DNA from: Aldehydirespirator sp965200005
GTDB lineage: Bacteria > Actinomycetota > Acidimicrobiia > Acidimicrobiales > Aldehydirespiratoraceae
Assembly: GCA_965200005.1 (NCBI GenBank)
Contig: OZ241331.1
Location: 2,976,001 to 3,040,000, forward strand
Length of the DNA: 64,000 nt
Direction: 5' to 3'
How positions within the stretch are numbered: position 1 is the first letter of the stretch; the number at the start of each line of letters is the position of its first letter. Positions 53,275-63,300 of the stretch are shown here, in pieces. Made by a program: the position numbers and the translations under genes. The notes beneath the pieces were generated by a model. That model was not told the origin of the DNA and made no database searches. It was given only the letters and a program-made list of their open reading frames with translations.

Positions 53275-53291
53275 ACCCGGTAAAATTCAGG
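53275..53291 (-). repeat. IS terminal inverted repeat, right
   Basis: 17 bp, CAACCCGGTAAAATTCA on the plus strand; pairs exactly with the left copy. Confidence 0.88.
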
Positions 53292-54404
53292 ATTATGTGA
53301 TGGGCTTGACAGATCGTTGGGGTGGCGCCGCAGCCGATGCAGCCTCGGTCACGTGCTTTGAGTGCTTTGAGTTGGCCAGTCGTGGCGCTGCGTTTCGTGT
53401 ATCCTTGCCAGAGTGGCACGCCTTTGGAACTGAACAGCAACCCTTTCAGGGTTGAGTTGCACATCAACTCATCCAACACCGAGGGCGGAAGCGGATCACC
53501 CCCAACCACCTCAGCCACCAAACGAGATGACTCTTTGTTGAGATGCGCTACGACGCTGATCTCAGCGGGCCCACCAGGTGACAAGACGCAACCATGCTCC
53601 GCTGAACCCGAACCTGTTGTTGACACGTCAAGCGCGTCTGCCATGCACTGATCAAAACTGCGACGCTCAAAGCCGCTACTCAAGCCAGCATCGCGTTTGT
53701 CGCTGTTGAATGCTCGCTTAGAAACGCGACGCAACCGGTTAGCGATACGGGTACCTGTCACAGGATCAAAACAACCATGCAGATGCGTCATCCCGTCATC
53801 ATCCTCAAAGAACCGCAAACTCCGACGGCGACGCAACCGCAAATGCAGAGCTTCGCCCTCATCGCCCTGCTGGGCACGGCTCCAACGCTTAGCAACCCGC
53901 ACAAACTGATCATCAGTCAACGACGCAGCCAAACCCAACAACTCCGAATCAGACTCAACAGCAGCACTGCTAGTCGCACCAGCAGCCTTCACGAGCCGTT
54001 CAGCGTTACGAAAACTCACCCGCCCAGACCGAAACTGCCTCACGCAACCGAGGCATCTCCGAAAGTTGCTTAACAGTCTTCGTGTTCCGGCGCGCTTCGC
54101 GTCGTGACACTCCTGATGTCTCAACAAGAACACCAGCACCATCATCACCATGACGCTCAACACGAGCAACCAACCGGGCAACCTGAGCGCAATACATCTC
54201 ACACTTTGCTCGCGCTGACTTCATCTCACTAAGACTCGATCGCACATCACCAAGCGGTGCCCTATGCAAACCCGCAAGCATCTCACTGGCTTCCGCATCG
54301 ATCCGCCTAACCGACCCCAACAACACAACTACAACACCCCACAGCGAACAAGACTGATGCTCGCCTTGCTCTCTGCAGCACCTGCACGTATCACCTGTAC
54401 CCAC
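53292..54404 (-). pseudogene. DUF222/HNH endonuclease gene (13E12-like), N-terminal part, frameshifted
   Basis: The N-terminal DUF222 region reads SVRRIDAEASEMLAGLHRAP and then LVETSGVSRREARRNTKTVK. A frameshift at about 54020 changes phase: WAGEFS-stop is replaced by VSFRNAERLVKAAGATSSAA. The second part runs through AKRWSRAQQGDEGEALHLRL, DGMTHLHGCFDPVTGTRIAN, LDELMCNSTLKGLLFSSKG and CIGCGATPTICQAHHI, the zinc/HNH start, where the IS begins. So the catalytic HNH block is lost. The start at 54404 is uncertain. A LexA-like box about 50 nt upstream fits the SOS control seen for 13E12 members in mycobacteria. Confidence 0.8.
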
Positions 54405-55061
54405 CCCGACCGCTCGTTGGCACTGACATACAAGCCTTCCTGCCGGGCTAAAGCGAACATACGTTCACTATACCCTGGAATTCATGAAACCGCACATCAC
54501 ACACCGAAATCTTGGTCAAGCGGTAAAGACACCTGAAGTTGCCAAGACGACACCTGTGCTACGGACTGGTCATCCCTACGGGACGACAAAGGCGTTTTCG
54601 GAGCTGACATCGTTGAGCTAGCCGCGACAGCCGTCCCCAAATCACCACCTAACACTCGCTGATGCTTCAACCGACATCCCTAATGTCCACCCCAGAAGCC
54701 GACCAACACCTCCCACGGAAAGCTGGAACCACCCTGACTAGATCGTTCTTCGCAAACCCAGCACTCCCGACAGATCAAACAGCCAGATAGCCACAATCAC
54801 CGACGGCGAGGAGCAACTCACCAAGGCAGCCAAACTCGAAGCGAGGTCTCGACACGCTGCGATGATCAAAACCTGCGCGCCATCATGTGGCCGACACGGC
54901 GCGACGAATCGTGACACGCGCAGTGATGAGTTGAGACCGCTGATCAGTGTCCGCTGTGACTGGCTCCAAGAACGAGCACTCATGTTCGGCTTGACGGAGA
55001 GGTCGTTTGATGGTTCCCTCCCGTGACTGAGAGCTGTCCATGACGGCAAAGAGGAGACAGA
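54405..55061. other. Intergenic region between HNH gene and methylase gene
   Basis: About 650 nt. It holds the SOS-like box at 54454-54466. A plus-strand open frame, 54742 to about 55023, reads TDGEEQLTKAAKLEARSRHA and continues with CAPSCGRHGATNRD, but has no good start and no known family; it may be the end of a decayed gene. GAGGAG at 55051-55056 serves the methylase start. Confidence 0.4.
54454..54466 (-). promoter_or_regulatory. LexA/SOS-box-like site before the HNH gene
   Basis: CGAACATACGTTC fits CGAAC-N4-GTTC of the actinobacterial SOS box (TCGAAC-N4-GTTCGA), with only the outer bases off. On the minus strand TATAGT sits just upstream, a plausible -10, so the box would cover the promoter of the DUF222/HNH gene. 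Confidence 0.6.
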
Positions 55062-57982
55062 GTGCGGAGCAAGGCGGGCCCGGAACGAGAGACATTCCTC
55101 AACAGGAAGGTCGCACTGCTGTTGAGCAGCGTACTGCCAGTCAAAGCCGAATTTGAAGAAAGGCAAGCAGGCAGCCGGAAACAGATTGACATTTGCGTAG
55201 ACCTAGACGGCACCGTCATCGCAATCGAAGCTGAGATCAATAGTCGGAGAGGCGCTCTCCAGGATGCACACCAGAGGCTAATTCAAGCGGCATGCTCCGA
55301 GGTGAACGTCCAGTTTGCAGTCGCGCTGAGTTACGCGAGACACACCACTGAGAGTGAACTGCGGATCGAAAGCGAAGTCGAAGTCGCACTGCGACCGGAA
55401 CTGACAGCGGATGAACGGGAACGGGCAAGAAGAGGCAAAAACGTTGACCTTCCCAACGTGAGCTTTCAGAAGTCAGGAGTGGGAGGTCTTGCAGAGCTGA
55501 TTCTGCAGATCCCTGCACAGGCAGGCAATCCAGAGAAGCAAGTCCGTCATCTTGAAACCGCGCTTGAATTCGCGGCAATGAACCTATCTGAACGCGAACA
55601 AATCTGTCTAGCTGCTGAGCTTGATCTACCGATTCGACAGAAGAAAACAGATCGGCTCAAGTCGGCAACGAAACGAGGTCTGTTGGTTGTAGCTGCTGCA
55701 TCTATGTTTCATGCGCGGCTCACTGCCCTGCTGCCATCTATGCGACCTGAGCGTGATGCGCGAACTGTTAATTCCAAGAATCCAGAAGGGAGTATGTTCA
55801 AAGGCAATTGGCCGCCAAAGACTCTCTTGGAGTGCCTAGACTCGGATGATCCTACGAGTGCTCTTTACGATGCCTGGGGTCTAATTCTTGCCATTGACTA
55901 CCGTCCTATCTTCGAGTCCGGGAGACGCGCGCTAAAGGTACTCTCCGCCTCGCCGAATAGTGCCCAAGCCGTAAAGCGTGTCGCCCGTGCCGGAGCCCGT
56001 ACCGCCATGAGCAAAGCCTCAAGGGGCCACGACCTCGTTGGCCGCATCTTTCACCGGTTGCTTGAATCCGCGCGCTGCGACGGTTCGTTCTACACGAGTA
56101 CTGCTGGTGCTGTGTTGCTCGCTGGCATTGCACTAGGGGACGACGACCTTCCCCGCAAGCCCGAGGAGCGCAAGATCATTGACCCAGCATGTGGGACAGG
56201 AACACTCCTGATGGCTGTGATGGAGCGAACACTGCGTCTTCGGCACGGCGATACTGAACAACTCTCGGCAAAGCTTGTGGAAGACTCAATCTATGGCCTT
56301 GACGTGAACCTAACTGCTTGCCACATGGCGGCTACGACGCTCGGGGTGATCTCACCATCGACATCCTTTAGGCACATGAACATTCACATGATGCCATTTG
56401 GAGTCGTACTCGACGATGGGTCACACCACGACGGTCAGACGAAGAGGCAGGACGTCCGAATCGGATCATTGGAACTACTTGCTAGTGGCAGCAAACACAA
56501 TCAATTGAGCGCTATTCCGTGGTCCGCCGGTCAACAAGTCGACAGTGAACTTGACATCTCAATCGAGCCCAACAGTTTGACCTAGTCATAATGAATCCAC
56601 CCTACACACGGGACTCGTTACGGCACCGTCAGTTCTCCAACGACGACAAGAAGAGAATGAAGACCCGTGAGAAGACACTAACGAAGGGCAGGGCTGGACA
56701 CGGGTCATCAGCAGGCACAACGTTCATTGATCTAGGTGAACACCTAACCCGTTTCGATAATGGCTCAACTCTTGCCTTTGTATATCCGTTAGCAGGCAGT
56801 GCGGCGCCCTCGGCGCATGAGGTTCGTAAGTTGCTCGCCGACTGGTTCCACATTGAGTGGGTCATCTACAGTCACGATCCAAAGAGGTACTGCTTTTCTG
56901 AAAATACAACAATCAGTGAGATGCTCGTCGTTGCAAGGCGTGATGACGCTGAACCAAAGGATCGGCCGCCAACCAAGTTCGTATGCCTACGTCGCAATAC
57001 TACTAACCCGGCTAGAGCCGCTGTTCTTGCAGAGCAGCTGCGTGCAGGAAATCCAGATGAAGAAATCGCATACATAGTCGAACACTCGTCTGCAGAGATT
57101 GCCGACGGGCGGTGGAGACCGCTCGCAATCCAGTCTCAATATCTCGTTCAATGGGCTCGGCGTCTTGTAACTGATGCCCGGCTAGTACCGCTGCAATCGA
57201 TCTCCGAAGTCGGTCCTGATGGGAGAAGCATCAGGAAAAATTTTGTCAAGAAACCTCATTCTGACCAATCTGGAAGGCGAAGCTTATGGCACAATGACAC
57301 TGATGCAGTGTCGTCGCTAACAACTGAACCAGACGTCTACATTCATCCCAAGGGTGGCAGACAGCGCCAATGTGACACCTCTTGGGCGAGACGTACTCAC
57401 CTTCTCTATTGTGACAAAGCACGACTCAACACCGTACGTCTCTTTGCGGCGTTTTGTGAGGAGAGAACGGTGAGCAATCACTGGGTACCTATTTCTCCTG
57501 ATCAAGACGAGCTCGATGTCAGTAAAGCTCTAGCTGTCTGGCTGAATTCAACTCTGGGAGTCATTGGTGGGCTATCAGTGTCTTCTCCCAATGTTCTCGA
57601 CCGCGTCAACTTCTCAATAAAGGCAATTGAGAGTATTCCTGCCCCCGCCTTCGCCGGACCGCAACTCTTTGACGCGAAGAAAGTCGCGACCTCGCAAGAG
57701 CATTTGAGAAGTGCAAGACCGTACGCATGCCACGGCTAGCAGAGAGAGAGAGAGAGAGAGAGAACGATTTCAGTGCGCGAAGAACTCGACAATGCCGTCG
57801 CATCCGTTCTCGACTTCGACCCCGAAGATCTCGCAATTGCACGGCGCGAACTCTCCCGCGAGCCTTCCGTCACCGGCGCAAGGGCTAGAACTGCCCAGAT
57901 CATGGATCAAGCCCGGCTCAAGGCCCGCAGGGTCCGTACGCCCACGACAGCGCCTTCGCCGGTCGCCCAAGACCCGACATGA
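55062..57982 (+). pseudogene. N6-adenine DNA methylase (Eco57I/type IIG-like), multiply frameshifted
   Basis: One gene read in several pieces. From GTG 55062 (RBS GAGGAG 5 nt away) an N-terminal region includes QIDICVDLDGTVIAIEAEIN, nuclease-like in spacing. The methylase has a helical domain RIFHRLLESARCDGSFYTS and motif I KIIDPACGTGTLL (about residue 370). At about 56570, one missing base replaces FDLVIMNPPY by a premature stop; motif IV MNPPYTRDS resumes at 56591. A second frameshift near 57675 seems to switch to SRDLARAFEK and KTVRMPRLAE. The end, VREELDNAVASVLDFDPEDL, lies beyond the (AG)11 tract and is in another frame. Typical C-termini of such methylases look like this last segment. 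At present it is not a whole protein. Confidence 0.75.
57741..57762 (+). repeat. (AG)11 dinucleotide tract in the methylase 3' part
   Basis: Eleven perfect AG units just after a TAG (57737-57739). If the preceding coding frame is PRLAE (57742-based), gaining one AG unit joins it to VREELDNAV. Otherwise the TAG alone separates the same frame. Confidence 0.7.
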
Positions 57983-58142
57983 CCGATATAGCTAACTTTG
58001 ATATCCAGTACACTGGAAAGCTGACCGTCGGAGATCTCAGTGTTGTCGGTGGCTTCGCATCTTGATTCCTTACTGCGTTCTTGCATTGCATTTGCGGGTA
58101 CGTGCATTGGCTTGGTTCAGCACTTCGCTAGATGCTGCAGCT

Positions 58143-58571
58143 CTACCTTCGTCGAAACGGTTGTGTGTTGAACTGCGAGTTAGAGATGAGTTCTACTTTG
58201 CAGTTGATGCCAGGTGCGTTTGCAAGCCTGCGATCCGCGGTGAGTAACGGTGTGTTGAGAGCCTCTGCAAGGGCGACATAACACGCGTCGTACGGGGTGA
58301 TGTTGTTTCTCAACTCCCACACTCGAAAGATCATCGGCTCAATCTCATAGGTCTGAAGCAGCAATTCAAGCAGGTCCGCAATCGCATGTTGTGCTGCTAT
58401 CGGACTCAATCGCCCGCTTAGGTAGTGTCTTCGGAGCGCGGAAATCACCTCAAGGCGCACAAAGTCTGGTGCGTTCAGAACATCGTGGGACATTCGAGTG
58501 CGGTAACGGTCGCCCTTTCGACCGAAATCGGCGAGGGCCGTCACGATTACGGAGGCGTCGAAAACGCTCAT
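58143..58571 (-). CDS. vapC: VapC-type PIN-domain ribonuclease toxin
   Basis: 142 aa from ATG 58571. It has the first PIN acidic residue in FDASVIVTALADFG, the acidic segments DFVRLEVISALRR and ITPYDACYVALAEAL, and LLTADRRLANAPG. Start choice: the ATG overlaps the antitoxin stop by 4 nt (ATGA); the upstream in-frame extension lies inside the antitoxin gene. PIN-domain VapC proteins cleave RNA and are held inactive by their VapB partner. Confidence 0.9.
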   Translation of the reverse strand: MSVFDASVIVTALADFGRKGDRYRTRMSHDVLNAPDFVRLEVISALRRHYLSGRLSPIAAQHAIADLLELLLQTYEIEPMIFRVWELRNNITPYDACYVALAEALNTPLLTADRRLANAPGINCKVELISNSQFNTQPFRRR

Positions 58572-58804
58572 CCGAGACCGTCTCGGTGAGCCCGAATCAC
58601 CCGAACCGCATCTTCGGGACTGAAGCGACTGTTGAGCCCTCGGGCCTCTATGCGTTGAAAGATCTCGGCCGCTGTGGGGCGCGAAACGAGTCGCGCCAGT
58701 TCCATGCTCAGATAACACTGCAGCGATTGGCCCCGTGCAGTTGCTCTCTCCACAAGAGCGCCATGAATGTCTTCGGGCACATCACGGATCTGAATGTTCA
58801 CCAT
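58568..58804 (-). CDS. vapB: VapB-type antitoxin (ribbon-helix-helix)
   Basis: A 78-aa protein. The N-terminal MVNIQIRDVPEDIHGALVER is the FitA/RHH pattern of VapB antitoxins for DNA binding. A C-terminal part rich in Arg/Glu (SRPTAAEIFQRIEARGLNSR) is the usual toxin-wrapping region. It precedes vapC and overlaps it by 4 nt. Its start codon overlaps a TGCATG inverted repeat, so autorepression is expected. Confidence 0.9.
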   Translation of the reverse strand: MVNIQIRDVPEDIHGALVERATARGQSLQCYLSMELARLVSRPTAAEIFQRIEARGLNSRFSPEDAVRVIRAHRDGLG

Positions 58805-58822
58805 GCATGCACTTTACATGCA
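58804..58822. promoter_or_regulatory. Candidate VapB operator
   Basis: TGCATG (58804-58809) and CATGCA (58817-58822) form a 6-bp inverted repeat with a 7-bp spacer across the vapB start codon. Confidence 0.5.
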
Positions 58823-58863
58823 GCCCGTCTGGCGAAGATGGCGCAAGGCCCTCAATAGGGGAA

Positions 58864-60348
58864 TCAACCTGGGTTGGAGTACTCGGCTGGTGGTGGCGGA
58901 GCTTGGAGAGGGGCAGCTAGGGAGGCTGTCCGGGAGGTTAGGCCTACTAGTTCACGGCCGACCACGACGGGGGCCGATGACTCCACTTCGACTACGAAAT
59001 GACCCGCACCGAACTCGCCAAGTTGAAGACGGGCACGCCGGGTGGGACCGAGCTCGATAGACCTCACAAGCTCGCCGGAGACAGCAACGTCAACCAGGGC
59101 TATGCCATCTTCAGCGGGGTTGAATACCACGATTGCGGAGCTGTCGTCATGCCAGCCGGCGCGAACGTCGGCATCGGTCACATCCACCGGCACCAGCCAA
59201 CGCCTCGCTGCCGAGTCAGCACCGATCATGGCGGTAGTGCCCGCGACAATCGGCGTCTCAATGGTCACGTCCTCGAAGGGTGAGACACTGCTGATCGACA
59301 CCGCTATCGGCACCTCATTAATCGAACGAGCGACCACAGAGTAGGAAGCTGCACCTACAAGCCGCTGCTGCTGGGTCAAGTCGACAAGGGCGGTTCGCTC
59401 AGGGGACACATCGACCTCAACAGGGGTCAAACTCAGCCACGGATCATCGGCGATGAACTCAAGGTCGACCCGTGCTGTGGTGTCGGCAGACGGGTTAGTG
59501 ACAGCGATCACGTCTCTGCGTCCAGCCAGCGCAGATCCTGCAATTGGCAAAACCCATGACACCGCACTCCCCTGAACTGCTGGTGACATCCGGGTGCCGC
59601 TGCCTGCAGTCGGCCCCTCGATCAACTGGATCCATGAGACGGACAGACGTCCCGCGACGACGTCAACGAAAGCCGTCACCTTCTCGGCTTCGGTCATCGC
59701 CTGCGAAACGTCGACGGCAACAACACGGCGTGCGGGAACCACGACTCCCTCAACGGCATCACGTCCGACATCGCCAACCAGATCGATGTCGGCAACGGCA
59801 GCGTCGGGATAAGGGTTGAGCAGCATGATCACAAAGCGTTCGCCCTCAACAGCTAGCCGGGTAGCACCGCTGGCAACGATCCAACTGTCGGCTGTGGAAG
59901 TAAGGCAGAGCGTGCGTCCAACACCGCCCTCAGGAGTTGTTACTACCTGTTCAACGAGTACTCCCGGACCGCCGATCTCGACCACTGCGCCAACCCACGG
60001 CGCTAGGGGCACCATGCTTGACAACTCCAACACCTCACGGGCCCCTGCGGCGATCTCGAGTGACTCGACCACCTCGCCGTCGCCGCCCGAACCGCCTGGC
60101 AGCACCGACACGGTCACTGCAACGGCGTCGCTAGCAACACTTGTCAGCTCAAGTGACACTTCGGCTGGACCATCTGACCCGCTACCACCAGGACAGAACC
60201 AGGTGTTGGCCGACTCTGTGACTAACTGCAACGAAGACCCGAAGCGTTCGGGTCGTTCGTGACTAGGACGGGGTTGGCGGTCAACCACAAACCCAAGCGC
60301 GATCAGTGCCCCGATGGTCGTGATTCCCAGCAATCGCGTGAGCCGCAT
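58864..60348 (-). CDS. Secreted DUF5719-type protein
   Basis: About 494 aa from ATG 60348, overlapping the end of the upstream glycosyltransferase by 1 nt (TGATG); the frame is open to 60444 but that region lies inside the neighbour. A signal or membrane helix (LGITTIGALIALGFVV) is followed by repeated Ig-like beta domains rich in Val/Ala/Thr, such as AVTVSVLPGGSGGDG and VPIAVSISSVSPFEDVTIET. One Cys pair, FCPG and LCLTS, may form a disulfide. In many actinobacteria a DUF5719 gene follows this GT2 type. The role, presumably in envelope glycan assembly, is not known. Confidence 0.85.
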   Translation of the reverse strand: MRLTRLLGITTIGALIALGFVVDRQPRPSHERPERFGSSLQLVTESANTWFCPGGSGSDGPAEVSLELTSVASDAVAVTVSVLPGGSGGDGEVVESLEIAAGAREVLELSSMVPLAPWVGAVVEIGGPGVLVEQVVTTPEGGVGRTLCLTSTADSWIVASGATRLAVEGERFVIMLLNPYPDAAVADIDLVGDVGRDAVEGVVVPARRVVAVDVSQAMTEAEKVTAFVDVVAGRLSVSWIQLIEGPTAGSGTRMSPAVQGSAVSWVLPIAGSALAGRRDVIAVTNPSADTTARVDLEFIADDPWLSLTPVEVDVSPERTALVDLTQQQRLVGAASYSVVARSINEVPIAVSISSVSPFEDVTIETPIVAGTTAMIGADSAARRWLVPVDVTDADVRAGWHDDSSAIVVFNPAEDGIALVDVAVSGELVRSIELGPTRRARLQLGEFGAGHFVVEVESSAPVVVGRELVGLTSRTASLAAPLQAPPPPAEYSNPG

Positions 60349-63300
60349 CAGCCGCGATCCAGCCGCCGGAAGCTGCGTCGGGTCCACAAAAGCAACAGCA
60401 GTACCGGCGCGACCAGACCGGCGACCAACCCGGCTTGGCGCCACCGTGGAGGCGAGTACGACAACGTCGCTCCACCCCCCACAGATACGTCATATGCACG
60501 AGTCCAGCCGAGAGCTTCGCGCCGCTCAGTTGGCTCTCCATCGAGGGTCAGATCCCAACCCGGACGTGGAGTCTGAGTAACCAGCAACTCCACTCCCGAT
60601 GGCACGGGGGCGCTCCACGGCGGACCGTCACCAGAAAAGATCGCAGAACCACCACTTAGCGGCCGGGCCAGCAAGTCCCCAACAGAAGTAATGTCACGAT
60701 CGAAGCCCGCCGCTTGAACCGAACGGGCGGGAACCCAAGCGGTGTTCTCGAATATGTCCACGGCACGATTGGTGCCCTGTCGCAACTCCAGATCGAGTTG
60801 GCTACGAAGTGCAGGCACCACCAACGAACTAGGTGACTCGTCACCCGCCGGGCTAAACGGTGCAGGCGACAGGCGATGCACGACCACCACATAACGCACC
60901 CCGAGACCAGCCAGAAGACGCCCACCTCGACTCGTCTCCGTCGCGATCAGCGACGACAACACATCCTCGAACAGCTCCGAGGATCCGGCGTCTGCTGGCA
61001 CCGCACGGTCAATAATGGTGACTTCCTCACCGGAAGTGACAGCCCAGGCGAGGCCGCCGGTCAGGCTGCGACCTTCAACAGGCAAGAACTCTGGCTGCCC
61101 GATCCACGCGACCCGGTAGCTGCCCTCAAGTGCCTCAGGCTCGAAGCGCAAAGTCTCGCTGTGGTCTGTAGGCGCCAAACCCCACCGGCCGGTGTCAAGC
61201 AGGCCGATGCTTCCACCTAAGAGTCCCAGCGACGCAATCGCCACAACCGGCACCAGAGCCTGGCGCCAACCAAAGTGACTCGACCGCAAGTCGTGTTCGA
61301 TGCAAAGCACGGTTAGGCCACACAACGCTGCCACCGCGACGGCTGCTGGTGCGAGCAACAACTGGGTGTCAGGCAACCCGAAGCTAAGCACACCCCGCTG
61401 GGCAAGCAGCACCAAGGCCCAGGCGGCAATTGCCACGATCCAAAACCTCACTGCCTGCTCGAGTCGCCAGCCGCGACCGAGAACCAGCGGCAAAGCCATG
61501 GGCAGCACGAACAGCCAGACGTGGCGACCCGGGACGTGCTCCGGCGTGGTGAACTGCAAGATCTCCGCCAAAGACAACGATCCTGCCGAGCCGTCGCGCC
61601 CGTCGGCGAACGTTTCGAGATGCACGCCGGACGCCACCAAATCGACGACGAGCCCGATGTTGAGCAGCGCCATGGTTGGTAGCGCCATGACGCACGCGGC
61701 AATAACCCGAGCGGTGCCTCCGGGACGTCCTGCGACCACGCTGCCGACGATTAAGCCCACAACGAAGATGGCGATGAGACCCGCCACAGCGGGCACCGCC
61801 ATTGCCGCTAGCCCGGCGGCAACCCCAAGCGACACTGCCGCAGCCCATGCGCTGGGGCTGCCTGGTGTGCCTCCATTGCCGCCTCTGCCCCCGTTGTCGC
61901 CACGGAACGGTGCGGCCCGCAGCGACCACAGCAGAGCTCGCAATATCCACGGCGCGGCGGCGTAACCCACCATCCCAGGGATCGACCCACCTGCGAGCGA
62001 GGCGGGCATGAGCGGCACGACCAGGTAAGCGACCATCGCTGCTGTCTGAGCCCGTCTCGAACCGCTCGCAGCCAGCAGCCGATAGGCACCGAGCAGTCCC
62101 ACGAAGATTGGCGCTAACACCAGCGACGTGCGCAGCAGACCTATGCTGTTGTTGAGAATCCAACCGGCGATTGCCACGAAGGGGATGGCGGGCAGGTTCG
62201 ACGATGGCGCCCCTGCGCCACGCTGAGACCAGCCCTGCCACACATCTTGGAACATCTCGAACCCGGAATCCCCGAGAGCGGTGAAGTCGCCGATTGCCGG
62301 CACGCCGCTGCTGATCAGATCACGAGAGCCATACAGCACGTACAGAGTCGCCAGGGCCCCGACGATGGCCGCGACCCTCACAGAGCCGGTACGGAAACTG
62401 CCGATCACGGTCCTGCCGGCGGCATCGAGCAGCCCGTGACGATCGCCAGAGAAGTGCCGCATCAGATACGACGTCATCCGCAGGCTGCCCTTGTATTGCA
62501 TCGCTGTTACGTCGGCCTGGCGGATCTTGCGCACCCGCGAGTTAGCACCACGACGACGCACCACAACGTCAAGGCGCGCAAAGTTCCAAGACCAGGCAGA
62601 CATGGCATTAGCTGCTCGTCGCAGCCTGGCTGTGAAGATGCAGATCAGAACTTCTACGAGTGCCAATAGCAGCGCTAAAGGCACGAAGATGATGAGCGAG
62701 ATCCGCCCGTGGTTGACCAGCATGGCTCGCAGCGAGTGGCGCAGCTTCAACCGGTGGGTGTCATCGACTCCTCGTCGCTCAACCACACGACCCCGGTGGC
62801 GCACAACCGCAGCGCCCACAAAGATGACCCGGGCGCCCGCCATCTGGGCTCGCCAGCAGAAGTCAATGTCTTCGCCATGTCTGAGAACTTCGGCATCGAA
62901 GCCGCCGAGCAGGCGAAACAGCGACCGCCGCACCAGCATCACCGCCGATGGCACCGCAAACACGTCTGTGACTCGGTCGTGTTGTTCCTGGTCTAGTTCG
63001 CCGGCTGAGGCACGGTCTGCGCCAAACCCGAACCGGTCCACGTCATAGCCGGCTTGGCGGATCACCTCGGGCCTGTCCCAATCAACAAGCTTCGGCGCCA
63101 CAACCGATGCCCGGCTGCGCAATGCCTCCGCCACGAGGGTGCTCACGACATCTGGTGCTAGGGCAACGTCGTCGTGGCAGATCAACAGATAGTCGGCATC
63201 CAAGCCTGCCCCGAACACGGCGTTTGCAGCGTCAGAGAAGCCCCTCGATGATGGCGCATCGATCATGACTGCGTCTGAGACGGTCTGCTTCACGACCGAC

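Larger units (their letters stand above)
52004..53291 (-). mobile_element. Degenerate IS3-family insertion sequence
   Basis: An element of 1288 bp bounded by perfect 17-bp terminal inverted repeats, TGAATTTTACCGGGTTG at 52004-52020 and its complement at 53275-53291. It contains IS3-type orfA and orfB on the minus strand. Both are broken: orfA by an in-frame TAG (53142-53144) and orfB by a frameshift near 52535. No clear target-site duplication is seen: outside flanks share only GG. The element disrupts the HNH gene and part of it (about 35-40 codons) is absent across the junctions. Confidence 0.85.

Noticed and set aside
51985..53300. Target-site duplication flanking the IS
   Set aside because: Outside the inverted repeats only GG is shared, too short to claim a 3-4 bp duplication.
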